Source: Bimuria novae-zelandiae CBS 107.79 (Eukaryota > Ascomycota > Dothideomycetes > Pleosporales > Didymosphaeriaceae). From it: a stretch of 64,000 bases of DNA. The notes beneath the pieces were generated by a model. That model searched no databases, was not told the DNA's origin, and saw only the letters and a program-made list of their open reading frames with translations. Each line of letters starts with the position of its first letter. The first letter of the stretch is position 1. The stretch is taken from assembly GCA_010015655.1 (NCBI GenBank), contig ML976734.1:282023-346022 (forward strand). The letters run 5' to 3'. Below are positions 45,520-55,779 of the stretch, piece by piece. The translations under genes were made by a program, and so were the position numbers.

Positions 45520-45871
45520 GTGTCCTATAAATACTACGCGAAAAAGGGCCTAACCTATAAGCCATTTTTTCTTAAAATATAGTATAGTAATTATTATAAA
45601 AATAACGTTATAAAGTGTAAGCTAGTAGAACCTATAGTTTTAAACTTTTTTTTAAATTAATTCTAAGGTAGATAGGCTTAAGCGCCTAAAAAAGGTAATA
45701 ATAGTTAAAGAAAAGGCAGCTATAGCAGCCCTTTAGGCTATTTATAATAAAAGAAAAAGGTTACTAAAGTAAAAGTATTTACTTAAAGAGCGTAAGAGAA
45801 AACTCCTTACTAACTTAATAAAATTTATTAAAAAGATTAAGCGTCTTAAGAGGCTAAAAGCGTTAGGCTAA
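45520..45871 (+). pseudogene. Antisense ORF of gypsy D: decayed Zn2Cys6-like motif plus coiled coil
   Basis: Plus-strand frame opposite pol, between the integrase and the 3' LTR. At 45526-45618 the residues at the six cluster positions are Tyr, Tyr, Tyr, Tyr, Tyr, Cys with spacing x2, x6, x8, x2, x7. This is a Zn2Cys6 layout in which five TGY codons would have become TAY by G-to-A change. After a one-base shift near the T run at about 45645, the frame 45674-45871 encodes a Lys/Leu-rich helix with two stops at former Gln codons (RLKRLKKV..., KYLLKERKRKLLTNL), a coiled-coil pattern. Compare the cysteine-rich antisense ORF of gypsy A at 3170-3650. Function unknown. Confidence 0.5.
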
Positions 45872-46429
45872 AATGTTACCTAATTAAAGGGGGGCCTTAT
45901 ACCTAGTACTATTACTTTAGATTAGTCTATCTTTTCTCTATCCTTTAATTTTAATAATTTTAAACTTTTAGCCTTAGCTATTTTAGATATTCTTAGTAAA
46001 ACTTCTCTAAGGCCTTTTTATAGTTAGTAAGGTTCCCTGCTAGTTCTTATATATTATAGCTTTCTAACTATCTTTCTTATTTTGCTAGGTACTTATGCTA
46101 ATGCCTAATCTTTTATAAATTCTTAATTACTTTAACCTTATACTCTTTATTTTTAAGTTTAAGTTATATTTTTAGCTTAGCGTTCAGTGGTTCTAGTTCT
46201 AATAATAATTTATAGAAGACTAGGTGTATTTATATATCTATAAGTAACTATAGTTTAAAATTAACTAGTCCCCTAACTTTTTAAATTATAAATAGTCCTT
46301 TTTAAAAGTTGTCTAGTTTTTTACTTAGTCTTGTTATCTTAAAAATATTTTTATAAAAGGAGGACTCTATTCTTCTTCTTAAAATTTAGTCCCTTAATTC
46401 TTTTTTTATTTACTTATTTTACTATTTAT

Positions 46430-49400
46430 TTGTTGCGTCGTGTAATATTCTTACGTAGTGTTCCGTGTATATCTCGCATAAGTCTTGCTTTGTTGGATGC
46501 GTTTTTTGCAACGCTTTCGATGTCTAACAGATCCTGGTGAGTTATCGGCTCACATCCGTGGTTGGCGTAGTATAGCAAGTATCCTGTAGTCGCCAATCTT
46601 GTGCTATTGTATGCTAGTTAAGCTATTAGTAATAGCTTAACCTAGTTATCCTAAAGCTTGTTTACGTATATTTAGAGGTACTATTCTAACGTTTAATTTA
46701 TTCGCTTAGTTTAGCTATTTATTTTAGGATGGAAGCTTATTATAAGCTTATATTTAATTCCTAATTCAGCTATAAACGTGGTCTAATATAATAATATAAA
46801 TATCTTAGCCCTTTTTATAATAAACTTATTTAATTATCTAACCTGTAATATTAGCTCTTATTCTACTATATAAACTAATTTTTCTCTGAATATAGCCTCC
46901 TTAATTAGTACAAACCTTAATTCCTTAGTAAGTTAGTAAATTATAACTAAATTTAAGTTATAAGGTTACTTATTTCCTAGTGCTAATAATGCTAATAACT
47001 TTATAATAAAGTCTATAGTTATACTAGGCTATAGTCTTTAGGGCAATTATAATAGCTATAAAAGGCTATAAGGCTTATATCTCTTAGGCTTATTTTTATA
47101 ATAAGCTAAATAATTGCTTATAACTTTTTATACCGCCTAGTATAGCCTAAGGATAGCATATTTATTCGCGATTTAACGCGTTATTTTATTAATTTCTAAA
47201 TATTTTTAGTCCTTATTTTTATATAGCTTTTCAATTAGTAGCAGAGCTACTTACTTACTAATCTAAATATAGTTTTAATAGTCTTGTGCTATTAATCTTG
47301 TAGCTTTATAAAAATTATATGCTTATTAGTCCTCTTTTATAAGTCTTTCGTAATCCCGTATCCTATCCACGACTGGTCTGTAATAGGTGAAGTCTACGCG
47401 TCGCACCTCTAGTGCTAGCGCAAGCTATATTTTATTATAGCAAAGGGTTCCGTCCTTTACATAGGTTAAAATTATAATATAGTTACCTTTGTTATCTTCT
47501 TTTACTAGGTCTAATTATCTACTAAGTATATCTATCGCGGTGTTTATATTTCCTAGTAAGTATATAATGCGAAAGTTAAACTCTACTATCTATTTAGACT
47601 ACCTAGCCTATTATTAATTAAGCTTTTTAGTTATTATAAAGCGCGTAAAATTAAAGTAATTAGAAAATACTTCTATTTAGTGCCTAGCTCTTTTAAGCTA
47701 CGCTTTTTACTACTTAAAATAAATAATAATTATTAGTAGTTCTTTATCGTAAATCTTATAATTAAGCTTTACTCCTAAAAGCTTTCTTACATAATAGAAA
47801 ACTAGTCTTTATTTCTTATTATTATATTCTTATAATAGTATAGCCCCTAGCGCATAATCTAATGCGTTTATATAAATATAATATTGCCACTCTAGGTTAT
47901 ACATCTATAGTAGGGGTGCCGTTAGAAACAGGCGCTTTAGCTATTTAAAAGCCTTTTCCTCTACTCCTTATAGAGGTCGCTATTTTCCTACCTTTATAAG
48001 TTCTATTAGTAGAGCGGTAACCTTAGAATAGTTCTTAATAAATTTACGATAGAAGTTAGTAAAGCAAAAAAAAATTAAATATACCTTATTAATTTTAGTA
48101 GTAATTATTCTTTTATTATCACAATCTTTTTTAGATCTATTTTAATACCTTCTTGGGATATTATAAATTCTAGATATTCTATCTTAGTAACGTGGAATTC
48201 ACACATCTTAGGGTGTAAGAGTAATCTATACTCTTATAGCTTTTATAATACTTTACAAACATGCTCCTTATGCTCTTCTAGGGTTCTGCTTAAGTATACT
48301 AGTATATTATTTAAGTATGCCGTGCAGAATACGTCTAGGTATTTATATAATACTTAATTTATTAGTTTTTAGAAGGTTACTAGGACGTTTATTAGTTCTA
48401 TTAGTATAATTATATATTTAAAGAGGCTATATCGCGTGCGAAAAGCTATTTTCTATTTATAACTTTTTATAATTTAAATTTTATAGAATCTATCTTAGAT
48501 ATTAAATTTTGTAAACTACTTAACTCCTTAGAGCCAATCTATAAGCTTTATTATTAATAGTAATAAGTAGTAGTTTTTTACTATTACAGCGTTTAGCTAT
48601 CTATAATCTATATAGAGTCGCAGCCTATCGTCCTTTTTACGAATAAAGAGTATAGGGAAGGCTATAGGGCTCTAACTAGGCTACTATTTCCCTAAGCGCA
48701 GGTTTTTCTATATTAGCTCTTTTAATTTTTTTTCTTATTTATAGGTAAGGGGCCTTAGGCGCTCTAGCCGTAGCTTAGCTCCTTTTACTAGTAGTATTTC
48801 GTAATTCTACTCCTTATATTTAGGTAAGACTATCTTATTATATTTCTTAAATAAGTCTGCTAATTTTTTATATTCTTCTAGTAGACCTAGGTTATCTAGG
48901 GCTATCCTGGCTTCCTAGACCTATATATTGTAGCCACGTGACTTACATTAGAGGTGTGTGTAGAAGGTTCCATCTAGGTACACAGATTACTTGCTTCAAG
49001 ATAAAGCTCTCACCCGCTCCTTCTTTTTTAGCAGACTCCTCACTCATTTCTGTAGATAGTAATATAGCTTGTCGATTAATTGCCTGCCAGCCTGCCAGGT
49101 CACATATATAGCTTACCTGTCTTAGGTGTTACTTTAAGATTTTATTTATCTTGTAAATAGATATCTTTTATATTATAGATAGTTAGTTCTCTTTTCTTAC
49201 CTAAGGTTTCTAGAGAGTTTCTCTTTTGCCCGGGCTTACTAGAGCTACTAGTAGCGGATTTTAGGGAAGGATTATTTATTTAATTTAGTCTATTTATAAA
49301 TTATATTATTCTAGCTATTTATATTATACGATAGCTTCGATGTCTCCTATTTCTATAATAGTAAAAATATGTTAGCTCTCTAGGCCTTCTATATTAACTT

Positions 49401-51560
49401 ATACTAGCGCCGTCTTAAGGCGAGCTAACTATTACTATATTTTTATAATTAGGTCCTATTCGTGAGTTCTATTTATAGTAGTATTCTCTTATTATAATAT
49501 AGTATATTATATTTTTTAACTATTTATAGGGCGATTAGACACGCGTTTACCCTTAGGTTAATAAGTACTATAATATAATACCTGTATACTATAATGTTCT
49601 TAATTAAGCGTCTCTTAACTTGGCGAGTATTTACTTAATAAGCTATAATAATCGCACTATTACTAGTGTAGCTTGTTACTTAGTAATAATATAGTATTTT
49701 AAATTTTTTAACTAACTTCCTATAGCCTCTTAGATCTAATCCTTAACTTGTGCTAATTTTGAGATTTCTTAAATCCTATGCTATTTATATTATTATTAAT
49801 ATAAGACATAGGTCTCCCTAATCCTATTAGATTTATATATCCCTGGCAACCCATGTTGCGCATAACCTAAAGTAAGACACTTATTCTAAGCTAACGCGCT
49901 ATGTCTTAAGTAATTATTAAAAGAAGCTACTTTTTCCTGCAGGCTTAGGTATATAAAGCACTATAGATAATACTAGTTCTAAGGAATTAACATATAATCC
50001 TTGTCTTTTCTTAGCTATATATTCCCTATCGTCGTGCCTAGGTCCTAAGGGTCTAGGCCCTAAGGGAACTAGCCTATCTTAAACTTCTACTATTAGTAAA
50101 GTTTATAATTATTATTAAAATATTAGTACTATTTATTTCACTTATAGTATTTAGTATAGTGCAAAAAATAGTATTTATAGTAATTATTAAGTATATTATA
50201 TTAACTTTTCTTTAATTAATAATGCTCTAAGTCTCCTAAAAAGTATATAGTCTTAACTTAAGTTTTAAAGTACTACTAATATCTTTTACGCGTGCATTGC
50301 CACCCTTTAGCGTGTTTATATTATTTTAGTATTTTAACCTGGCGTAGGTAGTATTCTGGGAGGCCTTGTAGCTTCTTAGCGAGCCAATAGGCGTCCCATG
50401 CGTGTAGTCCTTAGATGACCACCTTCGTCTTACACTAAGACGCGTGGTGTAGTGTATCGCTGCATATCTAACAGGTGTCGTCTGCTAGTCACTGAAAGAT
50501 CTAGTATTCGTAAAAGACCTTCCGTTCCTCTTTCTATATTACTAGTTCTGGGATTTCTTGCGTGAGGTCTATCTCATTGGCTTCTGCCGGCGTGAGGGTG
50601 GCCATTGCCACGCGTAGGAGGCTAGTCGTGCTAACCCTAGTCTCCGTCTTTGAGCAGTCCCGTGCGAAGTGGCCCTGTTCTTCACACTAAAGGCAGGCCT
50701 TATTCTTAAATCTTCGCTCTCGCTCCTCCTGCGAGATACCGTCCTTGCCCTAGTAGCCCTTTTTTAGTTTATATAGCTACCTTTACTACTTTTCTTTTTA
50801 TACTATTAGGCATTATTAGTTATAATAACATCTCCGTCCCTGTCCTTTCTTATAGACTAGGTACTAGTTTCCCTTCTAGAGAGTAGTTAAGTGCCGTGCT
50901 ATTTCTCTAGCTTTCGCTTATATAGGTAATTATCTACTTTAATAGCGTTATTAATAAGTTTTTCCTAATTATTTATCTTTACTTAGTAGACTAGTTTATC
51001 CTTAACTATTTCTTTTAGTTCATTATAGTAGGTAATTATAAGTAGGGCTTCTTTTTATTTATTAAGCTCTACTATAATTTGCTTAAACTCTAGGGTGTAG
51101 AGTACTATAGACTTTTCTTAACGTAGGCATTAAAGGCGTATTTTAGCCTAGTATCTTTTATTAATTATACTAAATATTCTTTTTACTACTTTATAAAAAG
51201 ACTCTTAGTTTTTAAAGGCGTCCTTAGTAGCGTCTAAGTTATAATCCTTAAGTTTGCTATTCTTAAGAAAGTTATTAATTATTAGTCTAGCTTACGTAGC
51301 TACCTTATCTTACATGTTTATATAGGTAATTAGGATTTTATTTTATTCTGTCTTAAACCTTACTAGGTTATAGTAAATAAATAGTTCTATCTATATTAAA
51401 AACGTTCCTAGATAACCCTTTCTTAAGTAAAGTTTAAGTTTTAAGACTTTTAGTTAATACTTTACACCTTCCTAGCTACTTATCTTTTTACTTATCTAGT
51501 TAATAATTTCTTAAAGCTAGGCTATTTAGGCTACTTATTTAATAATTATTTTACTTAGCG
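46430..51560 (-). pseudogene. gypsy D gag-pol remnant
   Basis: Gag (about 51560-50330) includes the CCHC zinc knuckle near 50654-50696. Pol follows with protease, RT (YLNNIL at 48300-48317), RNase H and integrase down to about 46450. Two islands with more normal GC (46430-46620 and 50330-50760) interrupt the AT-rich background. Stops are TAA/TAG at Gln/Trp positions. Confidence 0.8.
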
Positions 51561-51628
51561 TCTTTTTCTTATACGCTAGGATTATAGTTATTAAACTAAG
51601 TCTTATTATTATACTATAAGATAGTTAA

Positions 51629-52077
51629 AGTATTATAAAGCTCTTATATTTTATACTAATTTAAATTAAGGTAGTAAGATATTATAGTACTTTATAAATT
51701 ATTTAATAGTATAAGTTAATGCGACACTTAGCGCGAGGCTAGATAATTTAATCTTATAATAAATAAAATAATTATTAGTCTATATAGGAGAACGTACTCG
51801 CACAGAAGATATATAAGTTAACTATAAGGAGTGTATAAAGGAAATCTGTCCTGTACATATATCCTCCTTGTCCTATAGAATCCTATAGTGTCCTATATCC
51901 TGACTTCGTGGGATCCTATGGGATTTCTTAGGACGTTACGTGATCGGGGTCACGTGGTCCCACGGTGTCCCATAGTCTTGGCGTCTGAAACAGCCTGGGA
52001 CATTACGTAAGCCTAAGGTGTTGCCTAAGTGCTGTTATAAGGCCCGTCGTCCCGCCGTCGACTTTTGGATTGTAACA
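51629..52077 (-). repeat. 5' LTR of gypsy D
   Basis: 449 bp. On the minus strand it begins TGTTACAATCCAAAAGTCG. It contains short tandem GGGATCC/CCTATGG-type elements around 51880-51970. Confidence 0.9.
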
Positions 52078-52440
52078 TATAGCTAATAATTAACTAAATT
52101 AATACGTTTTTTTAGTACTAAGTAGAAATTAAATTTATAACTAAATTTTCTTCTTCTTTAATTCTATTTTCTCCTCTAACTGGATCCCTATTATTAAGTA
52201 AGATATTTAACTTTTAAGAAGGTACTTAAAAAGATTTTATTTTATTACCCTACTATTCCTATTTCAAAAAAATCTTCTTTACTAATACTTAATACTGAAT
52301 TAGTAATTACTTAAGAGTACTATTTTCTATATAACTTAAATAATGCCCTTTTTAAAAAGGCTTTAGTGAAAAATTTTATTTAATTAAAGCACTTATCTTA
52401 GCTAACAACGCTAATAATAATAAGAACTAATAAGAATAAT
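52078..52440. other. AT-rich degraded repeat right of gypsy D
   Basis: Unassigned RIP-like sequence ending sharply near 52440, where GC-balanced DNA starts. It is probably the other half of the element flanking gypsy D on the left. Confidence 0.4.
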
Positions 52441-53436
52441 CATTCACATGTTATGCACGGTGAGGAAACACAACCTAGACAGGCCTAAGACAGTTTCTGT
52501 TTCGATCAACCCGAACTTCCACCGTACATAATGTTGGTATGTGTGGCTTAGGCAGTCCCTTTTCTATGTGCCGTTACATGGGGCTTACTGATGTCCTTTG
52601 ATAGCGATTAGATAGTTCAAGCAAAATAATCACGTCGTACTGCACGCGCTACTCGCGTGCTTCACGCCACGCAATCCTTCAGGTATCAAGTAGCGAAAGC
52701 AATATGCTTGAGGTCCAGTCGTGTCGGAGATTAAGGGATTACGAACGCTGGTTCGCCGATCTACCGACCGTGACTTGGAGAGTGCGCCGTTGCTGTTTTA
52801 CTCCACGCCTTTGGATCGATTATCTTGCGTGATCACTCCCTCTTGCGAACTAAAGATCGGCTATAGGGTAGCCAGTGTATTACTTTGAGATGAGTAATAC
52901 AACAGCCGACTTGTAGCATTACGCAAGTCGCTTGATATCCCTGCGCAGCTCGCCCAACTACACTGGACGAACGACATGCACCCTCATCACCTACTTGTGA
53001 GTTTTGAGAGCTTTTCTCGGGACTCCTCACTATCCGTGCTACGCTTTAGCTCATTTTGTTTACGTCAATGCCCATGTACAACCGAGCCCATTACCCGGGT
53101 TTGGTGGACGAGGGACGGCATGTCCGCCACGTAAAAACAAGGCCTGGGACGAAGGAATAGGAATGTTATCTCAAGAAGCATTATCAATGCGCAACTCACC
53201 GTTTTAGGGGAGGATGCAAATGTGACGATTGCCCTGAAACAACTTGATAGATCGTTGTTGCCCTGTCGACGACGCTTATAGTGCAGTGAATGTGACCTCA
53301 CATTCGCGCCTTCCTCTCAACCCTTTGCTCCGGCCCACAGACGAGAGCCGCTTCCAAACATCGCACCTTCTGCAAACCTTTCGATCGCTCATTCCTCTCG
53401 CTCTTCACTCTCACGACCTCAATTCCACCGCCAGCC
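52441..53436. other. Intergenic region at the edge of the gene-rich block
   Basis: GC-balanced and without a supported gene. The last 50 bases before the next ATG (about 53385-53432) form a pyrimidine-rich leader typical of filamentous-fungal genes. Confidence 0.45.
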
Positions 53437-54507
53437 ATGGCTCCATTACCGTTGTCGCTACTTCTCTCGCGAGGCAGCAGCAACGACATGGGTGCCGACC
53501 ACCCTATGAGCCATCGCACTCAGCTCGTCGTTGTGGTCTTCCTTTCCCTTGGTGTTTACAACGCAGTGGAGGTCTTCTTCAAAATTTGGCGCACCTTCCA
53601 TTCGTATCGTGGGGTATACTTTTGGGCCCTCATCGCCGCGTCGCTTGGAATTGTGCTGCACGCTCTTGGTTACTTCTTCCGCAACTTCAATGTCGTCGAC
53701 TCGCTGCCGTTGGAAATCTTTCTGGTCGGCCCTGGTGGCATGTGCATGATCACCGGCCAGAGCGTTGTGCTGTACTCCCGGCTGCACCTCATCTCTCGAG
53801 GCCGCTCTAAGGACCGCTGGCTACTGGTACTCATCCTAGTCGACCTGCTTGTCGTCCAAGTCGGCGCGACAACGCTTTACGCAGGCTCACAATCGGCGCA
53901 CCCGGAGAAATACCTTGCAATCTACAAGGTGTGGGAAAGGTTCCAGGTCACCTCTTTCTTCGTCCAAGAATGCGTCATCAGCGGGCTGTACATCTATCGC
54001 ACCTACATTCTCTTACAAGACTCGAAGCTCTTCAGAAGCAATCCATGCAGCCTCCTCATTCACCTCGTCCTGGTCAACGTCCTGGTAATCCTACTCGACG
54101 TCACCATCCTCGCCTTCCAGTACGCCGGATTTTACGAGATTCAAACAAGCTGGAAGACGCTCGCATACAGTATCAAGCTCAAGTTCGAGTTCTACGTCTT
54201 GAACAGACTGGTTGAACTTACAAAGGAAGGTCTGCATGGGGGTCAAAGCCGACCGATGAGTGGGCCCAGCGATCAGCACGGCGGGAGCAGATGTTTTCCG
54301 AAGAAATCGACAGATGCAGGCGTGATTGACGGAGGCAGGCCGTTCAGGAACTCGACGTACGCACGCATGAATGACGACAAGGGAACGCCATTAGAGAACA
54401 TGGTCATCAAGACCACCACAGAGGTCTGCGTCACGGTGGAAGACAGTACCGATACCACGAGCGAGAGCAGCAGGCTGGGACTGAGAAAGAAGAGTGGCTC
54501 CAAATGA
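53437..54507 (+). CDS. DUF7703-type integral membrane protein, 356 aa
   Basis: Single exon starting at CAGCCATGG, a strong start context. About seven hydrophobic segments are visible: residues near 30-48, 60-81, 92-113, 128-150, 170-190, 206-231 and 245-262. Blocks such as GQSVVLYSRLHL, WERFQVTSFFVQE, SGLYIYRTY, YEIQTSWKTLAYSIKLKFEF match what I know of the fungal DUF7703 family of 7TM-like proteins of unknown function. The C-terminal 90 residues are polar and Ser/Thr-rich, probably a cytosolic tail. It is convergent with the 54617-55258 gene, 109 bp apart. A role as a receptor-like protein is speculation. Confidence 0.85.
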   Translation: MAPLPLSLLLSRGSSNDMGADHPMSHRTQLVVVVFLSLGVYNAVEVFFKIWRTFHSYRGVYFWALIAASLGIVLHALGYFFRNFNVVDSLPLEIFLVGPGGMCMITGQSVVLYSRLHLISRGRSKDRWLLVLILVDLLVVQVGATTLYAGSQSAHPEKYLAIYKVWERFQVTSFFVQECVISGLYIYRTYILLQDSKLFRSNPCSLLIHLVLVNVLVILLDVTILAFQYAGFYEIQTSWKTLAYSIKLKFEFYVLNRLVELTKEGLHGGQSRPMSGPSDQHGGSRCFPKKSTDAGVIDGGRPFRNSTYARMNDDKGTPLENMVIKTTTEVCVTVEDSTDTTSESSRLGLRKKSGSK

Positions 54508-54616
54508 TCTCCTCTCTACACGCTAGCAGTCGCTACTAGCAGCAGCAAACCTGGCCCGGCACTGTCGAAATACAAATTATTGCAGAACACCGTACAACGA
54601 ATGTTGAGTCAAATTA

Positions 54617-55258
54617 TCACTCGTCGCGCTCAACCACGTCCCCGCCGTCGTCTTCGTCGTCTTCCCCTCCTAACCCTTCAACCATCCTCCAAAACTCCGC
54701 CACCACCTCCCCCGACCTCTCCACACTATCACTTCTCCACGCCTCTAGCACATCCTCATCATACACCGCGACAGCCCTCCCCTCCCAATCCCTCTGCACA
54801 GCAAACCTCCTCGCCTCCCCCCTTTCACTCCTCTCCAGCTCCTCCTTAACCATCTCCCCACACTCTCTGCAATACTCTTCGTCCGCTTCAAAACCCTCTC
54901 TCAAACCCTGAAAATAGTCAGTCCATCTCTGTCTATCCCAGCCTAGCAGGATAGTCGATAACGAGAAGTTGTATCCCAGGGCTTCCATTAGCGGTATCAT
55001 GTCAGGGGAGAGTGTGGTGCAGAAGTCGTGGATGAGCGTGGTGAGGTGCGTGATCAGGGTTAGCGAATCGATGTACGCGGCTTGTTGGGAGACGGAACGG
55101 TCGGGGGCGGTGTATGCGGCGAAGAGGCGCGTATTAATCTGAGCGAGGAGGGCGTTGCGACGCTGTTCTACGCGGGTGGTCTCGCGCGTGAGCGTGCCTG
55201 TGATATCTGACGGGTCGATGGGATTTTGATCTCGGGGGTCTGGCGAGTTGGAGCACAT
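54617..55258 (-). CDS. Hypothetical protein, 213 aa, acidic C-terminus
   Basis: Single exon, not recognised. A mostly helical-looking region (residues about 25-110, RVEQRRNALLAQINTRL, YIDSLTLITHLTTLIHDFC) leads to a CRECGEM pair of cysteines near residue 133-136. The protein ends in a run of Glu/Asp/Gly. No signal peptide or membrane segment. Normal codon usage for the block and a clean ATG support it as a real gene, probably lineage-specific. Confidence 0.65.
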   Translation of the reverse strand: MCSNSPDPRDQNPIDPSDITGTLTRETTRVEQRRNALLAQINTRLFAAYTAPDRSVSQQAAYIDSLTLITHLTTLIHDFCTTLSPDMIPLMEALGYNFSLSTILLGWDRQRWTDYFQGLREGFEADEEYCRECGEMVKEELERSERGEARRFAVQRDWEGRAVAVYDEDVLEAWRSDSVERSGEVVAEFWRMVEGLGGEDDEDDGGDVVERDE

Positions 55259-55779
55259 ATTTAGATAGGTATAGAGTTAGTGCGGAGGGAAGGAGTTTAG
55301 TATGTGGTTGGTTTTTGTAGGGCGTTGGCGATGAGGATATACTAGAGAAGCTGCATACACTTCTTGGGCTCACGGCGAAATGTCCACGTAGATGGGATGA
55401 ATGAAAAAGAGTGGTGCCTCATCTGCGTCCACTTCAAAGGGGCCACACGTGCGCAAAGTACGTGACTGGGAATTCCTATGAAGTGTGTGATCACTTGTGC
55501 GACATGTCACGACTAAGAATTCCATTCTATCGATACTACTACCGATGATCGGCATGCGAGATACGACGTCCAACAACGATCTGCCTAGATCGATTCATCG
55601 GTGATGGAACTGGCTGAGCGGGCACGCAAGTAGCGTTTGAACTCCTTACAAGCAAACACGTCGATACAGGCTCAAGCGTACACACGTAGCCCGCTCACGT
55701 GTGAGACTTCTCACAAGTCCATGAACACGACGCGTCAAATGCTGTAGCAAGCAACAAGACCATTTTCCCAAATCCAACC
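55259..55779. other. Intergenic region
   Basis: 521 bp between two minus-strand genes. It should carry the promoter of the 54617-55258 gene and the terminator of the 55780-58245 gene. No other feature seen. Confidence 0.5.

Larger units (their letters stand above)
44958..52077 (-). mobile_element. Ty3/gypsy retrotransposon D, full length, RIP-degraded
   Basis: 7120 bp with 449-bp direct repeats at both ends (44958-45406 and 51629-52077). On the minus strand the order is LTR, gag with a CCHC zinc knuckle (50654-50696: CLxCEEQGHFARDC), pol with RT at about 48000-48900, RNase H, integrase at about 46450-47500, an antisense ORF, and LTR. The RT catalytic box reads YLNNIL (48300-48317), both catalytic Asp having become Asn by G-to-A change. 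Left flank TATAT and right flank TATAG match at four of five bases. Confidence 0.9.

Noticed and set aside
44953..52082. TATAT/TATAG as target duplication of gypsy D
   Set aside because: Four of five bases match in AT-rich DNA; too weak to claim.
53244..53810. 188-codon plus-strand frame
   Set aside because: Overlaps the DUF7703 gene in another frame; no domain.
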